Source of the DNA: Pezizomycotina sp. ARF18
Lineage: Eukaryota; Ascomycota
Reading direction: 5' to 3'
Length of the DNA: 64,000 bases
Assembly: GCA_002224055.1 (NCBI GenBank)
Contig: AZLU01000008.1
Location: 1 to 64,000 of the forward strand
The notes beneath the pieces were generated by a model that saw nothing but the letters and a program-made list of their open reading frames with translations, did no database searches and was not told the DNA's origin. Numbering within the stretch: position 1 is the first letter of the stretch; every line of letters starts with the position of its first letter. The translations under genes were made by a program, and so were the position numbers. This document shows, one piece after another, positions 33,683 to 45,566 of this stretch.

Positions 33683-36381
33683 CTTTGCTTTATGGAGGGG
33701 GAATAGTCGTAGGTGGTGTTTTGGAGGGTTTTGTCTTCCGGAGGAGATGATGGTCAGCGATGACGACGAGGAGAGGAGGAAGGGTTACTTCTGGGACCGT
33801 TGATGGAGCCGGACGCCCTAGATCTTCGAGAAGAAACGGGGTGGAAACGAGGGGGAATGGACAAACAAACCTTACTGAATCTTCGTTACTGCAGGATCGT
33901 TCCTCCACACAGACACTTGTCTCGATGATCGAGTAGGTTCTTTGACAGGGCTTGTGCTTGTGTATATGCTTTAGATGACGATAAGGGAGAACAGAAGTTG
34001 AGAGGATGAAGTTGATAGTATGATGGGTTGGTTGTAAGAGGATTGAAGAATTGTGATATCTTGGTTGATCTTCATGACGATAAAAATAGAAAGAAAGAAG
34101 AAGAGAAGAGAAGAGAAGAAGAAAAGAAAAATAAAAGCTTCAAGCTTGAAATAATAAATATTTTTGCAGAAGTAAAAAAAGGTTTTTTTGACAGAAGCTT
34201 ATGTCGTCGCTTAGTCGGCGGGTATCGGTCGATTAGTCGTATCGCGATATATAATGTACTAGTATCAAGAGTATAGCTCGGCGCGAGTTTGAATCCGAGC
34301 AGTATCCGCCATACGCCGGTTTTTTAGATAGGAGCTTCCAGGAGGATCTTCGCGAGCTTGTGCAAAGTCGCTAGGTATATGGATCAGTTTGCCAAGCGTG
34401 AAAGACCAAGGCTTGTAAATCTGAAAAAAGCTAGCGAAGGTGTTGTATATCTGATCTTTTTGATTTCTTAAGCCTGAGGTGAATTGATCAATACCTGGCG
34501 GTTCTCAAGCTTAAGTAGCTTCACCAAGCTTGCTGGAAGCTGTATGAGAAGAGGCAGATGGAACAACACCGCAAGCACCCACTGCCTGTAAGTGAGTCTA
34601 TATTATATCAGAACCGATATATGGTGGTGCTGCAAGTTGATATATAGGTATTTTTCGGAGTGCAGTTTGAGATGTTAGAAACGTGTTTCGTGGGGAAAGC
34701 TCGAGTATTTCTAGATCAAAGGCGAGCTTGTAGTGCTGCTTGTTTCAAAAACGAATTCAGCTTTCGCGTCTAAACGAATCGTAGATTTGGGTAGTAGTCG
34801 TCGTACGTCAATCTGAGCCCAGCTTTTTCTTGATATACCAAGTTCGGTATACACGAAATGCAATCGTGGAAATCAAGAATTTCGAAGCTATAGTAGCAAA
34901 AACGGTGTCTTCCGATCAAACTCGAACCTTTAAGCATCTGGATGAAAGTGGATACTAGTTTCTCCGCTAATACCAACATGTGCGAGGAAGGGTCAGGTAT
35001 ACAAAACATCTGACCCTGACGGTCCTATGTATAGGCTATCGCTATCTGGGGCTCTAAAATATTACCAAGATTGGTCCTTCCTCTGTCACTTTCTCCTTCT
35101 AGAAAGCCTAGGGCCCGTGTCGAGGTGTTGGCGACAGGTAGGTGGTGGATAATATGGATACTGCTATAGCAGTACTCAGCGCCGTAAGAGCTGGGCGAAC
35201 CAGAGCCCGAGCGAGTCGTCGACATATCAAACACGCACATGCACGAAATACAAGTCTTGACTCCGGAAGAAACCCTACCAATCATACCTGTCAGTCTTCG
35301 TATTCGTCCTGCAGCGACGATTAGACTCGAAGATCGCATATTGGCAAAGTTCAACGTCTACTAGTTACTGCTTCAGCTGTCACCTCGACTTTTTTTTTCT
35401 GGAAAAAAGAGCTCAGGGTCACGGTCCGTTCCGGTTTCACATTCCTTATATGGTTAAATTCCTTTATTGTTGATTTGTTTTTTTTTCCGTACGCCGCCTC
35501 GTTATCATCTTGATTCGTAAGGCACCCTGAACCCCGTTCACTATTCTCCTGCTCCTTCTAGAAGCCGTATGGAAGAATTCGAAAATATCTACCATTTTTA
35601 CCTCCTCCTTACGGGGGATAAGTGGCTAGAGAGCAAGAAGATGTGGCTGATAATGACAGATTATTACGCATAAACGATACTGTGATTCATGATTTTAGCT
35701 ATACGAAGTTGAAAAGGTAATCAAATGCGCGATTGCATAATTTTGTCGTGAAGTGTGGACCCTGTCGAGTGTTCTCGGGAACTCCGAATTGGGTAATCCT
35801 GCGCGAAAACGTTCGCGGCAAGGTATAGCGAACGGTTCGAACGCGTTCAGAGTTTTATCCGAAGGGAGGGCGATTTTGGTAATCAGGCGGATGATAGCGA
35901 TACGATAGATATATATACTTGAGAATGCGAAGGATTTAAGAGTTTTCGACAGAATTTTCAGATAGCCGAATTGCGTCGCGATATCATGATCCTATCGAGC
36001 ATGACTGGATTTGCCACTTGCCCGATATTTGAATGTTCAGGCCGGTCGAGAACTCGCTTGTAAGGTTATTCCGGCGTTATTGGTCCTTATGTCTATAGAT
36101 GCTTTACGGCCAAGGTGAAATCATTGATGTGATAATGATACATTGTTATATAGCCCGTCGCGACATATCGCACTCATGTATCAAAAACGCTCCGACGACC
36201 GCGGAAGATTCGACAAGTCCTTTTTGAATAGTAATGTACCATGCTACTTTTTTCTTTTTGTTCTTTTCAGAGAACCACATATCTACACAAAGAAAAGACA
36301 AAAACAGCAATTTCCCTCCCAAAGCACCATTTAATGACATATAAAACAAAAAACAAGAGGGTATCTCATCAAGAAAACGAC
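33683..36381. other. long gap with possible decayed coding sequence
   Basis: No clear gene. Between about 34330 and 35400 some plus-strand frames look coding, with short stretches such as 'KLYEKRQMEQHRKHPLPVSE', 'YQVRYTRNAIVEIKNFEAIV' and 'MHEIQVLTPEETLPIIPVSL', each soon ended by a stop. I cannot assign them to a family; a decayed host gene or old element fragment is possible. The rest shows nothing. Confidence 0.3.
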
Positions 36382-37603
36382 CTACTTCTCCACCGATGTC
36401 GCCTCGATCGCATCGCCGTCCACCGTCGACGCAATCTCCATCGTCGTCCGCTGGACCTGGGCACCCACCTACCCGTCTCCAAATCCTTCGCCGCCTATAA
36501 CTAATATTCTCCTTCAAATGCATTATATCCTCCTCCTCCAAATCCTCATCATCCTCATCCACCTCATCGCATAACTCGTCCGAGTAACTCTAATGCTCTC
36601 CCAATCTTCCCTTTCCCCTTCTTCTCGACACCGGACTACTATTCGTATCCCCTCTCAACGTCCTGTTGCTGTACGTCTTTCGCAATAAATAGTTTTGAAT
36701 GATGGTAGTGTTACGACGATGAGAGCCCATGCTTGCTCGAAGACGGATATTACGTATGGTCTGCGGTGTCGGATGTGTAGTATGCGGCGACGGTGGCGGC
36801 GAATGCGAGGTCTAGAAAACCGACACAGAAGATGAAGTAGGCACCGAGGCGCTGGGGCGGGGGATTTTGAGGGCGCGGACGAGGGATTGGGATACAGAAG
36901 ACTGTTATGTCGATATGAGCAGAGATATTTTGTGTAGTATTACGTCCGCAGAGTCAAGAGATATTATCGAACTACGGAGAAGAATTACTTACTGAGGGCG
37001 TCGGTGAGGAGTGGAATGTTATGACGGGCGCAAGGGCCCATGTGTATTGCGCCGGTTGGCAACTCGTATCTTTGTTAAGGCTCCTGTTGGGGAAATATCC
37101 ATTAGTCTCGAATATAAAACATGATATATCATTGGGACAGATTTACGAAACGTACCAATTAGTCGAAATAGGCTGGCAAGGAAAAGCAAACAGGAAAACA
37201 TTAAGCAATATCCAACCACCGTAAGCACGCACGTAATCCTCAAAACCACATACGTCTTTCGAAAATCCGGCGTGATAATCTCAAAGTAAAAAAACAGCAA
37301 GGACGCTTTGGCGCAGTACATCGTGAAATAGTACAGTATATCTTCCGCGTACATTAACTTCAGCGCACGAATTTTATCGCTTTGGTCGGAAACTGAGCCT
37401 TGGACGTAGAATTCGTCGTAGGAAGGGTTCCGCGATTCCGAGTCGAAGAAGCCGAGGCGCCACATGGCCGTATCTATGGCGGCTTGCGCAACGAAGAACA
37501 GCCATCCGAGGACGACGAAGAAGTCGGACCACGTCCATTGTCGTAGCCTGAAGACGCGGGCGTATAGCCGTAGGAGGACGAGGAGGAGCGTGACTCCGAC
37601 CAT
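36382..37603 (-). CDS. rhodopsin-fold 7-TM membrane protein, third copy
   Basis: Third rhodopsin-domain protein. Visible parts are 'STDWIMVGVTLLLVLLRLYA' (helix 1), 'WSDFFVVLGWLFFVAQAAID', 'YYFTMYCAKASLLFFYFEI' with the helix 3 pattern, 'LRITCVLTVVGYCLMFSCLL', 'TDAL' of the helix 6 TD motif, 'QRLGAYFIFCVGFLDLAFAA' and 'VISVFEQAWALIVVTLPSFK' before an acidic cytoplasmic tail 'DEVDEDDEDLEEEDIMHLKE' that ends in 'TTMEIASTVDGDAIEATSVE'. Two introns fit well: 37084-37155 (GTACGT...CAACAG) and 36902-36992 (GTAAGT...AACAG). 37603 is the first Met, but the open frame extends upstream through 'HNQSTDWI', so the true start is probably further left on the gene. Two or three indels in the tail shift the frame. 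Confidence 0.8.
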
Positions 37604-39878
37604 TATCCAGTCCGTGGACTGATTGTGTTTAATTTTTCCGGACGATCGGCATTCGTTAGCGAGATAAGGAAAGGAGAGGGGTAATAATACAAGAAATTAT
37701 CGATAAAACAGAGGGGGTTTACCGTCTTACCGGATGGGCAAAGCAAAAACGTCTACCTACAGCGACATGTTGACCATCCATCGTGGCTGTTTCCTTTGCC
37801 AAAAGAAAGTCGTACGACCGTCGCGACAACAGAATCTTTGGATCACGTCTTTAGCATCAAGGAGGTTTGTAAACTTTCCTCACGAAAAAAGGAGCACTGT
37901 TTCCTTTAGACCCTAACGGTGGCATATACGAAGCAAACCACACAGCAGCGGACGGGAGGCAAGATGGGAAGAATAGGAAAACTAAGCTTAAATGACTCGC
38001 GCTGGGCGGGGTGGGAAATTATTATGTACGAGCGAAATATACAAAGTATAGAAAGAAAAAAACGAAATTAAAGTCAAATTTCCACCATAGCGTTTACTCC
38101 CCCAAATTCCCACCAGGAAGGAAATTTCCCAGCATCCACTCAGCGGGGACTTCTCAAAAGGCGTAGCAGTGCGTTCTAGTACGTAGGTAGTTCAAGGTCC
38201 GGGTTTCCCTTTTTCGCGCCGAGGTACCCAACCACGTGGACACGGTGATTTCCCCGTCTCATCAATACCTTCAGATAATGCAACGTTAGGCTTTATCTAA
38301 AAAGTCCAATACCTATCAGAACCCTCCAGGAGAGATGATCAACTCGAAGCGATCTCTCTTCCAAAAAACACAGCCTTTTCTTAACACAATTGCAAACAGC
38401 CTGAGAAGCAATACGAAAAGAACTGATCCGAAATCTGCACTTCTTTTCTTCAAGTTCCCAATGCCGGTATGATCTTTTTTTGGGCTGTCTTCGCCCGATT
38501 TTTCCCATTGCGGTCTAGAGCCTTTCCAACACCGATTCTGCAGAAAGAAACTGCAAGTGTTTTCTATAGTTCTGCGACTCCTGGTTCTTGGTGGCGTCCG
38601 CGTGGCCCAAATTTGCAAATTTGTCCAGACCTAGCCGCAAGCACCAGTCCAGAAGAGGATGATAGAATGGCACTATTTTTTAAAACCCCTCTTAGTGCTC
38701 CAACGAGACGGCGGTTTTCGTGCCGGCATATCTTCAAGGACTTTCCTGCCGCTCGCTTTACGATCCCCTTTTTTCTTCATGTTTTCCGGAATACGAGGTG
38801 CTACACTGAATTAGAGGATTTCTGGAGTCTAGTGCAAATTTGAGATGTAGGAGTATCCTGTCAATCCGTATATTCTCATCTATATCCTCTCAACAGGTCT
38901 GATCAGAGGCTGTCGAGACCGAGTCTCGCGGAAAGTGGGAGGGAAAATTGGCATCTTTTCAGCAAAATCACGCCAACTCGGGGCGTGTTACACATTTCAG
39001 CAAAACTGACTGGCATCGAGCGTTTCAATCCGTAAGCCCGGTTCCCCCTTCGTCGCACCGCTTGCGTTACCCATCAGGCAAGTCAATCTTAAATTGAGTC
39101 GAGCCGGTCCTTGTGGCGTTTCGGCGAATGTTTAATAGCGCTGGCTTTAATCTTGCCGCTCGGTAACTGAAAGATCTTTATAAGCGTACATTGATCATTT
39201 TTGTTTCACAACGGGTGCAAGTGACCTTTACCTATGAGGGCTTGCCTTGTTTTTGAGTTGGTCTCATGTGAATACGAAGACATGGCGCAATGTCTTTCTT
39301 GTTTCTCTGCAGGGTCGGGAGCAGACTGCTGGGTCTAGCGACGAGGCATGGCCCATGAACAATCAGACTCCGCGAGTCTGATGGATGCTATAATTACACG
39401 GTACAGAACTACTAGTTTCCTCTATCTCGAGATCATGACGGCTTTGGAACTTGAATCGACAAATTCACTAGACGAGGCTGCGAGCGATAATTACGCCAAA
39501 ATTATTCTCTCGGTTTTCTCTTTGTGAAAACTTCATTTCCAAATGGATTTCGAATAGAAAGCCTCACACATCTTCATATCCCACTAATCTAGACCCTGTA
39601 TATCTAGGCGCCGTCGCAGCGCTTGCTTTCGTTTGATCCTACCTTACAAATGGAGAAGGCTAAAGCGGTGGGTTTATGACTCCGCCCATCCTAGCAGAGA
39701 TTTGATTATCGCTGTCAAGAGCACGACAATTGAAGATATTCTATTGTTGACGTGACAGGTTGGCGCGGTTATAAAAGTCGCCTACGGGTTGTGAAATCGC
39801 GTTCTCACGTCTTGTATAATACATCGCGTTTTTTCACTGTCTTGATAATTTCCATAATATCTGCAAGAACCCTAAGCC
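37604..39878. other. intergenic, no gene seen
   Basis: Long gap between the divergent starts of the 7-TM gene and the F-box gene. A 124-codon frame near 38469 lacks any domain and was not accepted. Probably promoters plus spacer. Confidence 0.4.
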
Positions 39879-41377
39879 ATGATTCCCAATCTGCCGGCTG
39901 AAATTACACTGTCTGTATGTGGCCATCAAAATTAGCTCTCTATGATACGAAGCGTTTCTCCCGGTGTTGTTTAGATATGTGAGAATTAACAGACCGTACC
40001 AGATACTCCAACACATCGACGATACCGATGACCGGGCGTCGTTGGTATCGGTATGTCGGACGAACTCGAAGCTTCGAGATTCTGCATTCCTATCGGTTTT
40101 ACGAAGTCACATCACCATCGATTTGAACAGGTATCCAAATATGGTGGACTCAGTAACATTCCCAAATCTGAACTACCATTCGTCAGGACGTTGGAAATAG
40201 AAGCGCGCAGGATAATGAACCAAGAGGCGGTGCTCGAAACTCTGAGTACGTTTACGTCAAATATTTCTTCGCGCCCGCTGTAATAATGCGGTCACCAAGC
40301 CTTGCCCGCTTTATCCAATAAAACGTGATACAGACGCTTACCATTTTGTAACAGGGTGGTTACACTGCCACAACGAGAACTTCAACGCCTCATACGACTG
40401 CATAAAAATGCCACGCGGGACCCGTGGGACAGCACCTACGCCCCCGCAATAAAGAAAATTTTGGAAGCTTGTAGCCCTTACGTAACCTGCATCAGATTCA
40501 AAGGCGCCGTGAACATGAAAAAAACCGAGAAGTTCTGGACGGATCCCGAGGAATATAACCACTGGCACGGTCTAGACGATGATGACCTCGAGTATATGGG
40601 CGTCGACAAGACGGCGCGCTTTGTGGACGTCGACGACGAGCTCTGGGGTAAGTTGCGGGATGAAGTCGAGCAGATGCTCGGTAGGCACGTTATGGAATTG
40701 GTATCTACGTACGACTGGCCGGTGCTGCGCAGGCTCGACGCCGCGGAGTGGAACTCAGGAGAGTTGGTGGAGCTTAAGAACCTCAGTACTAACATGAAGC
40801 GCTTCGCGGAAGACTTCAAGTTCTGCGTTCCGGAGCGCGAACAGTCTGGAGGGATGATACAAGAGGTAATACTCGACGTGGAAGCGAACCCCTCGGGCAT
40901 TGGATACAGGAAGAGGGCATTGAAGTCAGCAGCTTTTCCGACTTTAATTTCCTGCGGAACGTCGTAAAGTTACAGGTGAACATGCCCGGCGGGAAGGATT
41001 TCAGAACGCTGAAGTTTGCTCGGACTGCCTACCGAAGAACTTGAGCGATCTGTCTCTTAGTGGCGTCGCGATGATCGGGTTTGCGAAGGCGCTACCGGGA
41101 GCTCCGCAGTTGCGGTGGTTGAAGTTGCACGATGTGGCGTTGTTGCGACCGTCGCGGTGGCCGAAGCGATTGAACCCTTATAGGCCTGTTCCGGATTATA
41201 ATCTCTGGAGGAAGTTTTCGTATCTTAGGAAGAGACGTTCGGGTCGGCTTTATGTCACTGTACTATCACGAGCATTTCCAGGATGATGGGGAGCCTTGCG
41301 TGGCTTGCCGGAGGGCGGGTGAGGAACCGCTGTTGTGGACAATGCGGGAGGTGATATCAGATCGCTTGATGCTCTGA
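39879..41377 (+). CDS. F-box-like protein
   Basis: Probable F-box protein, a substrate adaptor of SCF ubiquitin ligases. The N-terminus 'MIPNLPAEITLS' runs through an intron (39915-40002; donor GTATGT, acceptor CCAG, branch-like ATTAAC) into 'ILQHIDDTDDRASLVSVCRT' and 'NSKLRD', the usual LP-x-E-I to L-x-x-V-C-R layout of fungal F-boxes. The C-terminal part, with 'FVRTLEIEARRIMNQEAVLE', 'YAPAIKKILEACSPYVTCIR', 'ELVELKNLSTNMKRFAEDFK', 'LSDLSLSGVAMIGFAKALPG' and 'LRWLKLHDVALL', looks like degenerate leucine-rich repeats, as is common in the family. The gene ends 'REVISDRLML'. A probable second intron sits near 40262-40352. One or two indels occur near 40170, 40910 and 41265. The target is unknown. 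Confidence 0.75.
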
Positions 41378-41929
41378 TAGGTGTGACTGGAGGGATGGTT
41401 ACACTGATCCGCGAGATAGGTGGCGCTTCGATTATGGATTCTAAGCTGCAGATTCGCGTTATGAGTCCTTGTAATCATGAGGACTAAAAGTCTGATCAGG
41501 GTAGGAGAACGACGGGACGGTTGGGACGATAATCACTCCGAAAATATTAACTTTCTACTACAGTAGCGACGTTCGCGCCATGCTATATACGGAGATAGTC
41601 AATAATACGAAGGGCATGTACTCTTTATTCGTTTTTGATAAAGTGTCTCATACGGGGGAAACATCGGTGAACCCATCGCGGCGAAAGGTTTCAACGACGC
41701 CACGGATAATAGCCCACATTCCTCTGGTTTAATATCAATAAATTCTTTGGTAGTTAACATAAAAGCCGCTTAGAAATTTTTGAGAATAGACTCTACTCTG
41801 AATAAGACAACCAACCCTAGGCCCTAGTCATTTTCATTAACTTCTAGGGTCTTGTTGAATTCAGTTTTGCTTCGTATTTGGGTGCTTGCGAACCCGAGAA
41901 GCGCAGCTGTAGTCAAATGATTAAGATAG
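41378..41929. terminator. convergent 3' region
   Basis: Gap between the stops of the F-box gene and Hsp70-like copy C; no gene is seen. Confidence 0.35.
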
Positions 41930-44485
41930 TTACTCGAATTTAGTAGCGACGGACCCATATCGCTTTCCCTTGTGTCTCAACTCGAAGCTGAGCATGGCGC
42001 CGTGGAGGATCATACGGAGATGGTAACCAATATCCATAACATCTTCAGCGGCTCCATAGTTCCTTTTCGTCCAATCTTTATCTGGGATTGAAGAAAGGTC
42101 GCTCTTCAGAGACGTGACAAGGTAAACACCTATATAAAGCCGCGTTAGTAGCCCACGACCTAAAGAGATATTGATTGAAGCGATACTGCTAGAAATCTAT
42201 AGTGAATTTTTACGGCTCTTACCAGGTGCGTCGGAATGGCGTGGCGGAACGTCTCCATCAAAGGCAAATAGGGTGGAGGTCGCACGCCTATCCCACGGCA
42301 TCTGCCATTCATGGATCAAAAAATCCTGATGGAAAGGATGTTCTATCGGGATGTTGTCCGCAATTTTATCACCCTTGCGAATGAACCAGCGTATACGCTT
42401 GTCACTGAACCATCTATGCTTGTACTTATTCCACACCCTATATTTTTCCGGGTGGTGGCCGTCGATGAAAGGCTCCCAAAACCTGACCCCGTAGAACCTC
42501 CTGGCTAAGCGGGACTTGATGACATCTTGGTCGCGTTGCAGGCCTGCCATGACGGCACACGGACGATGCAGCTCCAACTATGGTCGCAAAGATTATGTTT
42601 TAGTCCTTGTGCTGATTTCCTTTTTATAAAACCTTTCAGTTACTTACGCGTCGACCGGTTGGAGGACCTGGATGCTGCCGTTTTCGAGGCCCCAGGCTTT
42701 AAAGAACTCTCTCAAATAGTCCGATGCCCCAAAGCCACCAACTAGCAGGAGTGCCTACGACGAAAGCCATAATCAGTCTTGGAGTGATAAACTGGAAGAA
42801 AGGAACGCAAGCTCGAGATTGTCTTACCGAGACCTTCCCCCAGACATCTGTATAGAGGAGCACTGTCCCTCTACAAGCTTTTGGATCCTTTCGAGAACTG
42901 GACGAAATATTTCGCGCATGTCCTCCCTAAACAAGCGTATTCAGTCATTATTATTGGAATTCTCTCATAGAACGGGGCTTCACGAGATATTTTCGGTTAC
43001 CTTGTCAATACAAAGAACCGTTCTCGATACCAGCATTGGATCGTCAGCAACGCCTGGCATAGGCACAGTAAAATTTCTTCGTCTTCGTTATCGGAGAAGG
43101 CTCTTTTGACGGTCTCATCAAAGTAAGCCAGCATATGCTGCCTGCAACTAGGCTTAAGAGCAGTGAACCTTATGAGACATCAGCATCATGATATCGAAGC
43201 CGAACGGGTTTGGCCTGGATTGTGGTCACACATATAACTTACTTTTCGCATCCCATCCTCTGCATGACAAGCGTCTCAAAGAGAGTATTAAGGATGACGG
43301 ACCCGCAAAGATCCCTTGTACAGAAACTTATGTCAGTACGCTGGGTACGCTATTGCGGAGTGGCAGTACTTACCATCGCCAACTGCGGATTCACGCAACT
43401 CCAACGGACTTAACTTCGTGATCTGATACGAGATGAGGTCCTATTTTTCAGATCGTTTATTGGGTTATCCACGATTCTAACATTTTAATCAGAGCTTTTC
43501 GAACTATAATTGAAGCCTTACCACAGTGCCGCCGCCACAGTCGACAACGACAAAATTGTCTCCCACCTATAGAGAATTTGTCAGCCGAAGCGGCATATGG
43601 CCCAATATACTCCAATGTGCTCTTACGTTGATAAAATTAGGCTGAATGGTCCTCAAGCAACAGAGTGCAGCCGCTTCAGGCTCTGGTACTAGGAAGATCT
43701 CGTCGTTTTTGTTCGCGAAGCCAGCGGCTTTAGCTGCTTTCTCCGTGAGTGCTTTGGCTTTATCACTCCAAATCTAGAGGGCTCGAATTTTATTTTTAGT
43801 TATATGTTCGTGAGCACGAAGGGAATGGATCGGTCCGTCCGCAAAGTACGTTATCTCGTAATGCTTAATTTGGGGGGCTTTTAACATACGGCAGGCACCG
43901 TAAAACGTATTCTTTGGCCACAACATCAAGCAACCCAGAAGTAAGTTTACTGCTGAGTTCCTGGTCAAGATGGGCTTTTAAACCCTTGAAGTAGTCGATC
44001 ACAACGTCGAGAGCGGTCATTCTTCTGGAATCATCCTCTCCGCGCGCTCGGTGAAAATACTCAACCCGTCAATCTTGCTGCTTTGAGACGGGTCCAATAA
44101 AAGTTTGATCCATTTGAGGCGGTTGCTATCGCGCTGCGCTTTGAAGCCCAAGCATACTTAATCCCCGAACCATCGGTGACGCAGCTTGGATGGTAAGAAA
44201 TTTCAGTGGGAACCTTTTCGAAGGTGCTGTTTCCTTTGTCGGCCAACTCTTGATAGTATAGATGTCCTCGGGGGACGCAGTGAGAGCCTGTGCGAGTTAG
44301 TAGGTGAATAATACGTTATAATACCTCATGTCATTCTGGCCGGTGTATTTTTATAGTCTTACCCACGAAATACCGGAATACGTCGTTCCAAAGTCTACTC
44401 CGATGATTATGGCGGGCTCATTGGAGTACGTTGCAGGGAGTTGCAGGATATCATCCTCGTGCGTAATAGTAAAGGAATTAGACAT
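41930..44485 (-). CDS. Hsp70-like ATPase, copy C
   Basis: Third Hsp70-like gene, and the one with the clearest N-terminus: MSNSFTITHEDDILQLPATY leads to 'AIIIGVDFGTTYSGISW', after which the first intron begins (donor side 44362) at the same place as in copies A and B. Later exons give 'SPEDIYTIKSWPTK', 'STFEKVPTEISYHPSC', 'WGFKAQRDSNRLKWIKLLLD', 'IWSDKAKALTEKAAKAAGFA', 'PEPEAAALCCLRTIQPNFIN', the phosphate-2 motif 'NFVVVDCGGGTV' (about 43545), the adenosine motif 'ALLLVGGFGASDYLREFFKA' (about 42740), 'SRLARRFYGVRFWEPFIDGH' and 'KYKHRWFSDKRIRWFIRKGD'. The last exon, 'EDVMDIGYHLRMILHGAMLS' to 'GKRYGSVATKFE', is intact. It diverges more from A and B than those do from each other. Divergently arranged with coiled-coil copy C. 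Confidence 0.87.
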
Positions 44486-45566
44486 CGCGGCACACCGTCT
44501 CTATAAATTCGGATCACTTGATGTGAGAGTATAGGATTGATGTACTGTCGTGAGAACACCAGAATGAATGGTGGTTTGACAAGAAGCAAACAGGACCGAA
44601 AGACTATATTTAATATCTGATTTTGGGAACGGGCGTCCCAGAGAAACCCTGGAACTTTCCGCCAGATGCGACCACGCTGGAGAACCAATTTTTCTGATCG
44701 ATGTTCATCCGAAAGCTAACTTTAGATTTCTAGAAAGACTGTTTGGAAAAAACAACTAGAAACTCTCTTCGATGATAGAAGGTTGTCATAAGTTTTGTTT
44801 TTAGTAGCTTTTTAGAACCCAAAAAACGAGAATGGCTTTTACGCAACTTTCACAATCGCCGGTGAGATAAGCTTCGAAACTCTATGTAGGTCGAATAACG
44901 ACTTTTTATATAACGGATCCCAAGTTCTTAATTTCTCGTCGGGAGAAGGGGATGAATCGAAGGTAGCTTATTCTAATATATTTGATTCCTATCTGGCTAT
45001 TGCTAAATACTTTATCGTCAGTTGCCAAAGTATCGCCGGGGGAAAGAAGAGACGTTTTTGCACCTTCTTTCTCAAGAAGTAGATCAGAAAGCAGTACTCC
45101 TGTCAGAAATATTCTGAAAAGAGCCAAGATGGGATTTAGAGAGAAATGATGGACGTTTGGGAACTCGCCACTTCTTTTAACGATAGATCAGTGGAAACGG
45201 ATGATACGGAATTTGACTCTATCCCTCTGATCACCCAAGATCATTAGGCGCTCCCGAGAAACGCACCGGCGAAGGAGGAATTGAAAGCGAACCAGCTAAA
45301 AAGCGCGGCAGAACGAGATTGCTGAGGGAATTTCTTGTAACGACGGCTGTAAAGGCTCAAATGAGGCCAACGGCGTGAATATCTCAGTCTCACCGCCACT
45401 AGTTTGCGAAAATGAAAGGTTAGTTATTGCGGAAGTTCGTTCGAAAAAGCTCTCGTTCATAATTTAATGAAATGATTCTTCTATTGTATTTGATATTCCT
45501 TTATTTGCGTTCTCGGAGCGTTCAAAGGCATACGACTTCGGCCTTGGTATGTTGTAACTTATTATT
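44486..45566. promoter_or_regulatory. divergent region between Hsp70-like C and coiled-coil C
   Basis: Larger than in the other two pairs. It includes a possible coding remnant (45148-45420, listed separately); the remainder presumably contains both promoters. Confidence 0.35.
45148..45420 (+). pseudogene. possible tail fragment of another coiled-coil copy
   Basis: A short open stretch starts MMDVWELATSFNDRSVETDD and continues, after a frame change, as 'GAPEKRTGEGGIESEPAKKR' and 'GRTRLLREFLV'. The basic AKKRGR cluster after an acidic or polar segment resembles the NLS-bearing tails of copies A and D. It may be the remains of another family copy, or an upstream exon of copy C. The evidence is thin. 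Confidence 0.25.

Noticed and set aside
34280-34312. Hairpin with a GTTTGAATC loop resembling a T-arm
   Set aside because: It is a six-bp stem with a large loop and no accompanying D, anticodon or acceptor stems.
38469-38843. 124-codon plus-strand frame
   Set aside because: No domain, no splice or neighbour support, and an amino-acid mix typical of chance frames.
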